A stretch of DNA of 64,000 nt, taken from Paludibacter jiangxiensis (GTDB lineage: Bacteria; Bacteroidota; Bacteroidia; Bacteroidales; Paludibacteraceae). Every line of letters begins with the position of its first letter. Position 1 is the first letter of the stretch. The notes beneath the pieces are model-generated. The model saw only the letters and a list, made by a program, of their open reading frames with translations, made no database searches and was not told where the DNA came from. The stretch is from NCBI GenBank assembly GCA_945897785.1, contig CAMDGD010000001.1, forward strand, positions 42,033 to 106,032. The letters run 5' to 3'. Positions 8,711-16,744 of the stretch are shown here, one piece after another. A program made the position numbers and the translations under genes.

Positions 8711-9169
8711 ATGAAAAACAACTTATTGACTCTTTTTTTAAGTCCGTACAAAAAAGAAACACAGTTTCTTCAATCCTTTGAAATAATAAAAAACAAAGGA
8801 TACGGCACCTTTAAGACTACAAGCAATTTTTATTGCAGTGAAAATAAGCCTGTAGAACATTTTTCTGCTGTTGAACTTCAAATCTGTCTGAATCAATTAT
8901 TGTATCTATATTTTGCTCATCTTAATCTATTTGACAAATCTACCTTTTCAAACAAAGAAACATTTGTGGAACAATTAAACAAAAACAACTTTATCACAGA
9001 ACAAACGATGCATTTTAAAAAACCTATTGATGTTTCATCTTCATTTCAAGGCGTAATTGAAGTGTTAAAATCAAAAAAAATAAAAAATACTGTATTTATG
9101 GAGTGCCTATATACATTCGAAATGAATTGTTATGGAACGGTTAAAGTGGCGCATATTATTGAAAACTGA
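8711..9169 (+). CDS. FcoT-like hotdog-fold acyl-thioesterase
   Basis: The 152-residue protein resembles the FcoT (long-chain acyl-CoA thioesterase, Rv0098 of Mycobacterium tuberculosis) family. The diagnostic block is HFSAVELQICLNQLLYLYFA (about residues 50-69), which parallels the mycobacterial HFNAVELILCFNQLAYSAFA as I remember it, followed by an HFKKPIDVSSSF segment parallel to RFRKPLNPQKF and a C-terminal strand with FEMNCYGTVKVA. The Asn of NQL, an FcoT active-site residue, is kept. No signal peptide, so cytosolic. It starts the operon and ends 4 bp before the peptidase. The substrate is unknown. Confidence 0.62.
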   Translation: MKNNLLTLFLSPYKKETQFLQSFEIIKNKGYGTFKTTSNFYCSENKPVEHFSAVELQICLNQLLYLYFAHLNLFDKSTFSNKETFVEQLNKNNFITEQTMHFKKPIDVSSSFQGVIEVLKSKKIKNTVFMECLYTFEMNCYGTVKVAHIIEN

Positions 9170-9173
9170 TAGA

Positions 9174-10964
9174 ATGAACATACAGAAAAGAATTGACCGA
9201 GCTAGGCAAGTTTTAAGAGAAAACAACTCTACTGCTTGTGTTATTCCTACTAACGATCCACATATAAGTGAATATACTGCAAATTATTGGAAAACACGCA
9301 CCTATTTATCTGGATTTACAGGCTCTGCAGGGACTTTAATCATTACAACAAAAGATGCCTGTTTATTTACCGACGGTCGGTATGAACTTCAGGCTAAAGA
9401 AGAACTAAAACATAGCGCCATTGACTTAGTAATAACGAATGACATTATTCTCTCAATAAGTATCTGGCTAAAAAAACAACTATCTCGTGGAGATACCATT
9501 CTTGTAAATAATTTTCTGTTTACTATTCACGAATATAATCTACTATATAAAAAGTTGACATCGAAAAACATTCAAATAACATCCGGTGTTGATATTGCCG
9601 AAAAAGTTTGGAAAAAAAGACCACCTCTTCCTCAAGAGGATGTTTTTATTCACCACATTAAGTTTTCTGGAGAAACGACCGCAGACAAATTAAAGAGAAC
9701 AAGGCTAGCACTGTCGGAAAAAGATTCTGACACATTGTTATTAAATTCTTTAAATGACATTGCCTGGCTGTTTAATATTCGAGGTAAAGACATTGATTAT
9801 AACCCACTAACAATTGCTTATGCTTTTATTGATAATGAAAAAGCAATTCTTTTTATATCAAAAAACAAACTTACCAAGGAAGTGAAATTCTATTTACAGA
9901 AGAACAGAATATTCGCAGAGGCCTACGAGAATTTTCTTCCATACTTAGCCTCAATTAAAAATAAAACGATTTTATTGAACCCAACAAAAATGAATTATGG
10001 CGTATTTGAAAAGATTCATTCCAACAACACAATCATTTTTGATTATTCTCCGATAGAAGAACTTAAAAGCATCAAAAACCAAATAGAAATTCAGGGCTTC
10101 AAGGATTGTATGATTAAAGACGGCATAGCCTTAACAAGGGCTTTCTTATGGCTTGAAAATTGCTTGACGCATAAAAAACAAGTGACTGAAATTGATTTTG
10201 CAAAGAAAATTGCCCAGTTTCGATCACAACAAAGCTTATATTATAACGAGAGCTTTGCTCCTATCGTTGGATATAAAGAGCATGGAGCTATCGTTCATTA
10301 CAAGGCCTCGAAAAAAAGCAACAAAATAATTCAGGCTGAAGGATTATTGCTAACTGACACCGGCGGACATTATTACAACGGAACAACAGATATTACGAGA
10401 ACAGTTGCTTTAGGCAGTGTTAACAACAAGCAGAAAGATCACTTTACTTGGGTATTAAAAGCAAATATTGCCTTGTCAAGAAAAACTTTTAAAACAGGGA
10501 CTTTTGGATATCAATTAGATAAAGTTGCACGAAAACAACTCGTAATAAACCATTGTAATTATAACCATGGAACAGGTCATGGTGTTGGTCATTTCTCATC
10601 AGTTCACGAAGGACCACAAAGCATTAGACCCGATAAAAATAAAGTGCCGTTATCTGCAGGCATGATTGTTTCTAACGAACCTGGTGCTTACTTTGATAAT
10701 GCTTACGGAATTCGAACAGAGAATTTACTACTTGTTAAATCAAAAGAAAATATTTCAAACAATAGCGTATTGCATTTCGAAGTATTAACTTTGTTTCCTA
10801 TTGACACATCAATTATTAATTTTTCATTAATGACAAGAAACGAGCTATTGTGGCTTAACAACTATCATAAAAAAATAGTAGCAACATTATCTCCATTTTT
10901 AGAATCAAATGAAAAAGATTGGCTAAAAAGCAAGTGTCAACTAATAAAAGAAACACAACTGTAA
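9174..10964 (+). CDS. pepP: Xaa-Pro aminopeptidase (M24B family)
   Basis: This enzyme removes an N-terminal residue before proline. I start it at the ATG at 9174 (MNIQKRIDRARQVLRENNST), 4 bp after the thioesterase stop; an upstream frame extension overlaps that gene. The 596 residues contain a creatinase-type N-terminal domain, a second pseudo-domain and a C-terminal pita-bread catalytic domain with all dinuclear metal ligands: D and D in LTDTGGHYYNGTTDITRT, H in GTGHGVGHFSSVHEGPQ, E in SNEPGAYFDNAYGIRTEN and E in HFEVLTLFPID. The length and C-terminal tail match the large XPNPEP1-like form rather than E. coli PepP. Confidence 0.93.
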   Translation: MNIQKRIDRARQVLRENNSTACVIPTNDPHISEYTANYWKTRTYLSGFTGSAGTLIITTKDACLFTDGRYELQAKEELKHSAIDLVITNDIILSISIWLKKQLSRGDTILVNNFLFTIHEYNLLYKKLTSKNIQITSGVDIAEKVWKKRPPLPQEDVFIHHIKFSGETTADKLKRTRLALSEKDSDTLLLNSLNDIAWLFNIRGKDIDYNPLTIAYAFIDNEKAILFISKNKLTKEVKFYLQKNRIFAEAYENFLPYLASIKNKTILLNPTKMNYGVFEKIHSNNTIIFDYSPIEELKSIKNQIEIQGFKDCMIKDGIALTRAFLWLENCLTHKKQVTEIDFAKKIAQFRSQQSLYYNESFAPIVGYKEHGAIVHYKASKKSNKIIQAEGLLLTDTGGHYYNGTTDITRTVALGSVNNKQKDHFTWVLKANIALSRKTFKTGTFGYQLDKVARKQLVINHCNYNHGTGHGVGHFSSVHEGPQSIRPDKNKVPLSAGMIVSNEPGAYFDNAYGIRTENLLLVKSKENISNNSVLHFEVLTLFPIDTSIINFSLMTRNELLWLNNYHKKIVATLSPFLESNEKDWLKSKCQLIKETQL

Positions 10965-10982
10965 TTTTTAGATTTTATTTGT

Positions 10983-12410
10983 ATGAAAAAGCTATTATTA
11001 TTGTGCCTACTATTCCTCTATTCAACATTTTTAGGCTTTAGTGCGTACAAAATCCACATTAAAGCACCTCAATTAGTAAACGACTCGATTTTTTTAGCCG
11101 GTTATTATAATGGAAAAATATATGCATTAGACACCTTAGCTTTAAACAACAAAGGAGAAGGCGTGTTTACTGGGAACAAAACCTTGGATGAAGGTTTATA
11201 CATGCTTTACTTATCCCCACAACGACACTATGACTTTCTTGTTGGAAAAAAACAGGATCTAGTAGCAAAAATTGACACTAATAAGCTAACACTGCAAATG
11301 CATGGAGACATTCAAACCGAAGCATTTATTGATTTTGGCACTTATATGATGCAAAAAAAAGAAGAACAAAGTACTTTAAAGAAAAAACAAGATGAAGCAA
11401 AAGGCGATTCAATTAAAGAAAAAGCCATTTTGTTAGAAATTAAAAAACTCGACGATGATGTGATTGATTACCAAAAAAGTATAGCCGAACGATTTAAAGG
11501 AGAACTTATGGACTTATTTCTAAAAGCCCTTATTATTCCTCAATTTCCAGAAGAACTCTTACATAGCAACTTGGCTGAAGAAGAATTGCAAATGGCAAAA
11601 TACCAATATGCCAAATACCATTATTGGGATAATATCGACTTATCGGACATTCGATCATGGCGATTAAACATGTTAAACCGTAAACTACAAGAATATCTAC
11701 AACACATTATCATTCCTAATCCTGACAGTATTACTGAGGCAGCAATCTATTTAATAGAAAAATCTAAACAAAAAAACATACCCTATAAGTATGATAAAAA
11801 CAAACCTACTTCTTATGAATTACTGGTTAATTACATGATACAATATTCAGTAACAAGTAAAATGATGGGAATGGATAACTTGATGGTAGCACTTGCCGAC
11901 AAGTATTATTTTACAGGAGAGGCTCCTTGGGCTGATTCAACAATTATGGCAAATATTGCTACTGAAGTTAAAAAGGTCCGGCACAACTTAATTGGAATGA
12001 CAGCGGCAAATTTACCGCTAAAAAAATATGATGGAAATACTTTTAATATCCATGACATCAAAAGCAAATGTACTCTACTCTATTTTTATGAACCATCCTG
12101 TGGTCATTGCAAAGAAGTTACACCTAAACTATACAATCAAGTTTACCAAAAATACAAGTCAAAAGGCTTAGAAATTATTGCTATGTATATTATGACTGAC
12201 AAAAAAGAATGGAAAGATTTCTTAGATAAGCATCAGTTATTTGATTGGATAAATGCATGGGATCCTAATAGACAATCATTCTACTGGCAGTTTTTTGACA
12301 CATCAACAACCCCAGGCATCTACTTACTTGATATAGACAAAAAAATCATTGCAAAAAAAATCGATATTCCATCTGTTGAAAAGATACTTGAAATTGAACT
12401 TAATAAATAA
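10983..12410 (+). CDS. Exported thioredoxin-fold protein (TlpA-like, with DUF4369/DUF5106-type N-terminus)
   Basis: A 475-residue protein with an N-terminal signal peptide (KKLLLLCLLFLYSTFLGFSA), a beta-rich N-terminal domain like those of Bacteroidota thiol-disulfide proteins, a Lys-rich helical middle, and a C-terminal thioredoxin domain with redox motif CGHC at about residue 373 (FYEPSCGHCKEVTPK) and the cis-Pro region (TTPGIYLLD). It probably reduces or isomerises disulfides in periplasmic proteins. It follows the peptidase by 18 bp and precedes the hexapeptide protein by 3 bp, so all four genes likely share a transcript. The partner is unknown. Confidence 0.8.
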   Translation: MKKLLLLCLLFLYSTFLGFSAYKIHIKAPQLVNDSIFLAGYYNGKIYALDTLALNNKGEGVFTGNKTLDEGLYMLYLSPQRHYDFLVGKKQDLVAKIDTNKLTLQMHGDIQTEAFIDFGTYMMQKKEEQSTLKKKQDEAKGDSIKEKAILLEIKKLDDDVIDYQKSIAERFKGELMDLFLKALIIPQFPEELLHSNLAEEELQMAKYQYAKYHYWDNIDLSDIRSWRLNMLNRKLQEYLQHIIIPNPDSITEAAIYLIEKSKQKNIPYKYDKNKPTSYELLVNYMIQYSVTSKMMGMDNLMVALADKYYFTGEAPWADSTIMANIATEVKKVRHNLIGMTAANLPLKKYDGNTFNIHDIKSKCTLLYFYEPSCGHCKEVTPKLYNQVYQKYKSKGLEIIAMYIMTDKKEWKDFLDKHQLFDWINAWDPNRQSFYWQFFDTSTTPGIYLLDIDKKIIAKKIDIPSVEKILEIELNK

Positions 12411-12413
12411 ACC

Positions 12414-12929
12414 ATGGCTTTAGTAAAATCTGTTCGAGGATTCAGCCCTCAAATTGGCTCAAATTGTTTTTTAGCAGAAAACGCAACAATAATTGGAGAT
12501 GTTATTATTGGAAATGATTCAAGCATTTGGTTCAACACCGTGATTAGAGGAGATGTAAATGCGATACGAATAGGCAACAATGTAAACATACAAGATGGTG
12601 CAGTGCTACATACTTTATACGAGAAATCAACGATAAAAATTGGCAATTTTGTTTCTATAGGACACAATGTAACAATTCATGGAGCTACAATTAATAATTA
12701 TGCGTTAATAGGTATGGGAGCTATAATATTAGATCATGCACTTATTGGAGAAGGGGCTATAATTGCAGCAGGATCGGTTGTGCTTAGTGGAACTATTGTT
12801 GAACCAAACTCATTGTGGGGAGGCGTTCCGGCAAAATTTATAAAAGTAATCAGCGAGGAACAATCAAAAAATATTAACAAAAAAATCGCACACAACTATT
12901 CATTGTATGCTAGTTGGTATAATGATTAA
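12414..12929 (+). CDS. Gamma-carbonic-anhydrase-like hexapeptide-repeat protein (YrdA/PaaY type)
   Basis: A 171-residue left-handed beta-helix protein. Hexapeptide repeats run from about residue 12 to 140 (for example IIGDVIIGNDSSIWFNTVIR). The three histidines that bind metal in gamma-carbonic anhydrases are present: AVLHTLY, SIGHNVTIHG. The C-terminal helix packs trimers. Members catalyse CO2 hydration or have thioesterase or unknown activity; carbonic anhydrase activity is not proven by the ligands. It ends the four-gene operon before the tRNA-Val genes. Confidence 0.85.
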   Translation: MALVKSVRGFSPQIGSNCFLAENATIIGDVIIGNDSSIWFNTVIRGDVNAIRIGNNVNIQDGAVLHTLYEKSTIKIGNFVSIGHNVTIHGATINNYALIGMGAIILDHALIGEGAIIAAGSVVLSGTIVEPNSLWGGVPAKFIKVISEEQSKNINKKIAHNYSLYASWYND

Positions 12930-12946
12930 TTTTTTTTGATTTTGGA

Positions 12947-12977
12947 TTTGTAAATACAAAAACTAAAACTATCTTTG
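12947..12977 (+). promoter_or_regulatory. Bacteroidota-type promoter for the tRNA-Val pair
   Basis: TTTG (12947-12950), exactly 19 bp, TATCTTTG (12970-12977). The first mature tRNA base is 26 bp further on. Confidence 0.75.
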
Positions 12978-13002
12978 CAACCGCTTAGCATTAGAAGTGT
13001 AT

Positions 13003-13077
13003 GGGCGTTTAGCTCAGCTGGTTCAGAGCACCTGCCTTACAAGCAGGGGGTCAATGGTTCGAATCCATTAACGCCCA
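13003..13077 (+). tRNA. tRNA-Val (anticodon TAC), copy 1
   Basis: A 75-nt cloverleaf: acceptor GGGCGTT/AACGCCC, D stem GCTC/GAGC, anticodon stem CCTGC/GCAGG around CTTACAA (anticodon TAC), T stem AATGG/CCATT, discriminator A73. Confidence 0.97.
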
Positions 13078-13104
13078 CATATTTTAAAACAACATACACT
13101 TCAG

Positions 13105-13179
13105 GGGCGTTTAGCTCAGCTGGTTCAGAGCACCTGCCTTACAAGCAGGGGGTCAATGGTTCGAATCCATTAACGCCCA
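13105..13179 (+). tRNA. tRNA-Val (anticodon TAC), copy 2
   Basis: Base-for-base identical to the copy at 13003-13077, separated from it by 27 bp and followed at once by a terminator. The identity points to recent duplication or gene conversion. Confidence 0.97.
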
Positions 13180-13184
13180 CAAAA

Positions 13185-13215
13185 AAAGGTTATCCACTTG
13201 GATAACCTTTTTTTT
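13185..13215 (+). terminator. Intrinsic terminator after the tRNA-Val pair
   Basis: AAAGGTTATCC (13185-13195) pairs perfectly with GGATAACCTTT (13200-13210) across a 4-nt loop ACTT, followed by five more T. It begins 6 bp after the tRNA end. Confidence 0.9.
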
Positions 13216-13242
13216 GTGGGACATAAATCAAATTCTTGCAAA

Positions 13243-13278
13243 AAAAAAAGATTGCCAATAATTGACAATCTTTTTTTA
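13243..13278 (-). terminator. Intrinsic terminator of the T9SS operon
   Basis: AAAAAAAGATTG (13243-13254) and CAATCTTTTTTT (13266-13277) pair around an 11-nt loop. On the minus strand it follows the gldN stop by 17 bp and runs into a long T tract; it also has T residues on the plus side, so it may work both ways. Confidence 0.8.
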
Positions 13279-13294
13279 TTATTTCAAAAAACTA

Positions 13295-14176
13295 TTAATA
13301 TTCCCACAAATCTTGTTCTTGATTCAAGATATCTGTTTTAATACGCATTTGTTCTCTTTTAACTTCTTCTGGAGTAGAATTGTAATCAAGAATCATACGG
13401 TTTTGAAGATTCGATTCTTTATATAAATTACTAGCAAATCGTCTTTTCATAAACAAATCATCAAAAGACATACGCGCTCCATTATTCTTATCTGTAATCA
13501 TTACTTCTCTCTGAACAAAATGTGGCCTTAAAGCATCATAAGGAATCCAGAACAATGGGAAATTTTGAATACCAACACCCCTATCTGTTACAATAACAGG
13601 AGCAATAGAAACTATTTTAACATTAAAAGTAGATGAGTTTTTATCAAAGAACCAAACTTCTTTCAAAAAATATTTAATAACCTCTCTGTTCGGTATATCA
13701 CTTTCTTCAATTTCATAAGATTTTACTTTTGTAACCGGATCAGTTTGCGTTTTATATATTACTTCAAATTTATTTAGAAACTCCTCAAAATCTACTAAAT
13801 TGTCTTTAGTGAATTTCTCATAGTTAAATTCAAAATTGAATGCAGGAACTTTTTTATCTTTAATCAATTTAAAAATAACTGAAAACAAAGACTCACGCCC
13901 ATTACCAGGTTCTTCTGGATAATACAATGGATAATTCATCTTTTCTCTTAGGTCTATCACTCTATAAACCACTTTTTGCCAATAAATATCATCAGCTCGT
14001 GGATTTTGAAATTCAATTGGCTCTAAGTCTTCTAAGTCATATGCCGTAGGCAAATTACTAGGAATTTCTCCGAACTCGTTGAAAAAATCATTTTGTGTTG
14101 AACTCTGCGCATTTAAGGTAACAATTCCAATAAAGAATGTTACCAGCAGGATAAATAAACGATTGTACGCTTTCAT
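13295..14176 (-). CDS. gldN: T9SS ring component GldN/PorN
   Basis: GldN forms, with lipoprotein GldK, the periplasmic ring under the outer membrane in the type IX secretion system. The 293-residue product has a Sec signal peptide (residues 1-23, ending NAQ) and the family's mature sequence, for example PRADDIYWQKVVYRVIDLRE (about 59-78) and an R-rich C-terminus (RREFASNLYKES-type region, NRMILDY). It is the last gene of porP-gldK-L-M-N, 28 bp after gldM, with a terminator behind it. Length is normal. Confidence 0.93.
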   Translation of the reverse strand: MKAYNRLFILLVTFFIGIVTLNAQSSTQNDFFNEFGEIPSNLPTAYDLEDLEPIEFQNPRADDIYWQKVVYRVIDLREKMNYPLYYPEEPGNGRESLFSVIFKLIKDKKVPAFNFEFNYEKFTKDNLVDFEEFLNKFEVIYKTQTDPVTKVKSYEIEESDIPNREVIKYFLKEVWFFDKNSSTFNVKIVSIAPVIVTDRGVGIQNFPLFWIPYDALRPHFVQREVMITDKNNGARMSFDDLFMKRRFASNLYKESNLQNRMILDYNSTPEEVKREQMRIKTDILNQEQDLWEY

Positions 14177-14204
14177 AATTCAATTATTTAAATTTTTCTC
14201 TATT

Positions 14205-15830
14205 CTAGTTTACTATAACTTCCATAGGAGGTAATTTTCGCTCAACTTTGTCAGGCCCCATAGCTCTAACACCACCAATAAAAAACTTCTTTCCTTTTGA
14301 AGTTGTTCTAATATAAGCTATTTGTTGTTCTGTAAAATTAGCACCAGACGATGATAATATTTGAGACCCCATAGCACTAGACACATTTAATTCAAACCCT
14401 ATCACTTTAAAATCTGCTTCAATATCAGCATCATCTAATTCAGCACCTAGTGTTGTAACATCTAGTAGAAACTTTTTAGCAATTTTTTCATTGCCTTTAT
14501 ATTTCATTCTATTCCCAGCATCATCTCTATAAGGAAGAAATGCAATAGGGGGTGGTAACATCTTCACCCGGAAATTTCTAGAACCCATCCGTTGATCTCT
14601 TCCATCAATTTTAGCTACAACATTAATAATGCATTCTTGACCAACCTTTGCCGGTCTTGCTATATAACCTCCATTAGGCTTTTTAATTAATGATCCACCA
14701 ACCATTGTAGCTACTACAGAAGTAGATGCTACACCCGGAACAGAAACACTAACTTCATTATCAATACCAGCATAAAACACATTCATTTGATCAGCTGAGA
14801 TTGTAGCAGATGGCGCCCCAACATTAAATTCAGACTCAAACACATAAAAAGAAGAAGAACCATCGGGTCTAAATACTTTTATATACCCTCCATATTTTTG
14901 TTCACCAATAGAACTAGCCGGTCTCTCATACAATCCATCTTCAACAATCGTACCACCAACCCCATTTTTATAATCTCCTCCTACATATACTTGAGGTTTT
15001 TGAGTGGAGTCTCTTGCAGCTAATATAATACGTGCAGAATATTTCCCCCCTTGAATAACATATTTAGACTCAGGTATAGGCAATGCTTCAATTGCATTTA
15101 CGCGAAAATCATCCGCATCAACCATCCCTTTTAAATAAGTAACAACCTCCCCTTCAATACTACGCACATCTGCCTGAATTTTAGAGAGAATTGTAGTTAC
15201 AGCAGCAACAGGCATCATAGAGAAACGAGCTACTTCCCAATCTCTCAATTCGTTACCGTGTCCAATAACTTTATCTGTTGAAAAAGTTTTTGTAATTAAA
15301 CTAACTTTTGCTGTATCAGATATTACTTTAGACAATAACAAATCTCTGTATTTCTCAATGGCTTTGCGAATAACAATTCCTTTTTTGGGTCCACTTTCCT
15401 CAATACAAATCCAACCAGCAGCATCTAAGTTACTTTTAGCTTCGATATGATATCCATCAAGCGACTTGTTTTTATAAACGCCTGCTGCTTCTAACTTATC
15501 TTTTCCATCAGCATGGGCTACAATTTCAATTTTAAGATCTTCAATAGCTTGAAAAAGCTTATCAGACTCTAACCTAATATCTTTTGCTGAATTTAACCAA
15601 TCACCTACCTTATCAGGATTTCGTCCATTCAAATCTTCAAACTGATAATATAAATTTACATTTCTATTTACTGAACCTTTGGTATTAATATGGAGACTCT
15701 GTTCAACCATAGAAAACCCTTCAAGTATATCGGCAGATACATTCATTGCCAACATCGCTGTTAACACCAAATACATCATGCCTATCATTTTTTGTCTCGG
15801 CGTTTCCGGACAATTCGTTGCACCACCCAT
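14205..15830 (-). CDS. gldM: T9SS motor/shaft protein GldM/PorM
   Basis: GldM crosses the periplasm and transfers motor rotation from GldL to the outer-membrane ring. The 541 residues have a short cytoplasmic start (MGGATNCPETPRQKMIGMMY), one membrane helix (about 17-34, MMYLVLTAMLAMNVSADI) and a long periplasmic part with a helical domain followed by beta domains; the C-terminal region has the GldM-typical PPPIAFLPYRDDAGNRMKYK segment. The conserved N-terminus MGGxxNxPETPRQKMI is characteristic. Length is slightly above the F. johnsoniae protein. Gene order L-M-N is canonical. Confidence 0.95.
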   Translation of the reverse strand: MGGATNCPETPRQKMIGMMYLVLTAMLAMNVSADILEGFSMVEQSLHINTKGSVNRNVNLYYQFEDLNGRNPDKVGDWLNSAKDIRLESDKLFQAIEDLKIEIVAHADGKDKLEAAGVYKNKSLDGYHIEAKSNLDAAGWICIEESGPKKGIVIRKAIEKYRDLLLSKVISDTAKVSLITKTFSTDKVIGHGNELRDWEVARFSMMPVAAVTTILSKIQADVRSIEGEVVTYLKGMVDADDFRVNAIEALPIPESKYVIQGGKYSARIILAARDSTQKPQVYVGGDYKNGVGGTIVEDGLYERPASSIGEQKYGGYIKVFRPDGSSSFYVFESEFNVGAPSATISADQMNVFYAGIDNEVSVSVPGVASTSVVATMVGGSLIKKPNGGYIARPAKVGQECIINVVAKIDGRDQRMGSRNFRVKMLPPPIAFLPYRDDAGNRMKYKGNEKIAKKFLLDVTTLGAELDDADIEADFKVIGFELNVSSAMGSQILSSSGANFTEQQIAYIRTTSKGKKFFIGGVRAMGPDKVERKLPPMEVIVN

Positions 15831-15889
15831 ATACTATAGTAATATTATTATATTAATAAAAAAAAATAATTAATAATCAGTGGACTATT

Positions 15890-16705
15890 TTATATTGATA
15901 ATGCATTAAGCATATTACCGTATACTGTATTCAAACTTGTAATTTGTTGAGCCATTTTAGACGCTTGATCTTTGAACGAATCAACATCTTTCAAAGATTC
16001 TGAAACTGAAGCATTTATTTTAGATAAACCAGTATTTACAGATTTAATAGATTCACTTTGATCTCCTACTGACTTTAATTGGATTTCGTAAATAGAATTA
16101 ATTGCAGAAAGATTTTTATTTACATCTTTCATGGTTAGAATAAAACTAGCTGTTGACTCTTGAGCAGTACCAAGTTCAGTTGCGATTGTTTTATATGAAC
16201 CCACTAAAGCTTCTGATGAAGCATTAATTTGCACTTGTGTGTTGGTAAACCCTGCAACAGAATCAGAAGCAGCAGTCATATTTGACACCAAAGAACTTGT
16301 TGCACCAGCTAAAGCAGATAAATCTGATATCTTAGCAGCTGTATCAGATAACTTTGCAATACCTAATGATAATTTATCCATTTCATCATTTGACATTGAA
16401 GAAACATTGTCTATATTTTGTAGTCCTTTTAAAGCTGTTCCACTCTCACCAATTTCGACATGTTCTTCTCCAGATAATTGAGGGAACACCTTTTCCCAAT
16501 GAGGGGATTTGTGTGGATTTGCGAAAGCAGTAAGTGCAAATAAAACTGCCTCAGTACCCATTCCTGCTGTTAACATCATTGACGCTCCAGGCCAATGTTG
16601 AATTTTAAATAAGGCACCAACGATTACAATTGCTGCTCCAAAACTAAAAGCATAACCCACTACTCTCATCCCTTGTGGGGTATCCATCCAATCTCCTATA
16701 GTCAT
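15890..16705 (-). CDS. gldL: T9SS proton-driven motor stator GldL/PorL
   Basis: GldL is the inner-membrane stator that uses the proton gradient with GldM. The 271 residues hold two N-terminal membrane helices (about 14-34 and 43-62) and a long cytoplasmic coiled part rich in Ser, Ala and Lys. A buried glutamate in helix 2 (E52, TAGMGTEAVLFALTAFA) is the conserved residue linked to proton flow in this family. It lies between gldK and gldM with 59 and 39 bp gaps on the same strand. Confidence 0.94.
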   Translation of the reverse strand: MTIGDWMDTPQGMRVVGYAFSFGAAIVIVGALFKIQHWPGASMMLTAGMGTEAVLFALTAFANPHKSPHWEKVFPQLSGEEHVEIGESGTALKGLQNIDNVSSMSNDEMDKLSLGIAKLSDTAAKISDLSALAGATSSLVSNMTAASDSVAGFTNTQVQINASSEALVGSYKTIATELGTAQESTASFILTMKDVNKNLSAINSIYEIQLKSVGDQSESIKSVNTGLSKINASVSESLKDVDSFKDQASKMAQQITSLNTVYGNMLNALSI

Positions 16706-16744
16706 AATACTAAAAATTTAAGGTTAATAGAATTTATTATAATC

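Noticed and set aside
12975..13205. A 76-codon open frame with internal repeat across the tRNA-Val pair
   Set aside because: The repeat is the two identical tRNAs read in frame; it has no protein features.
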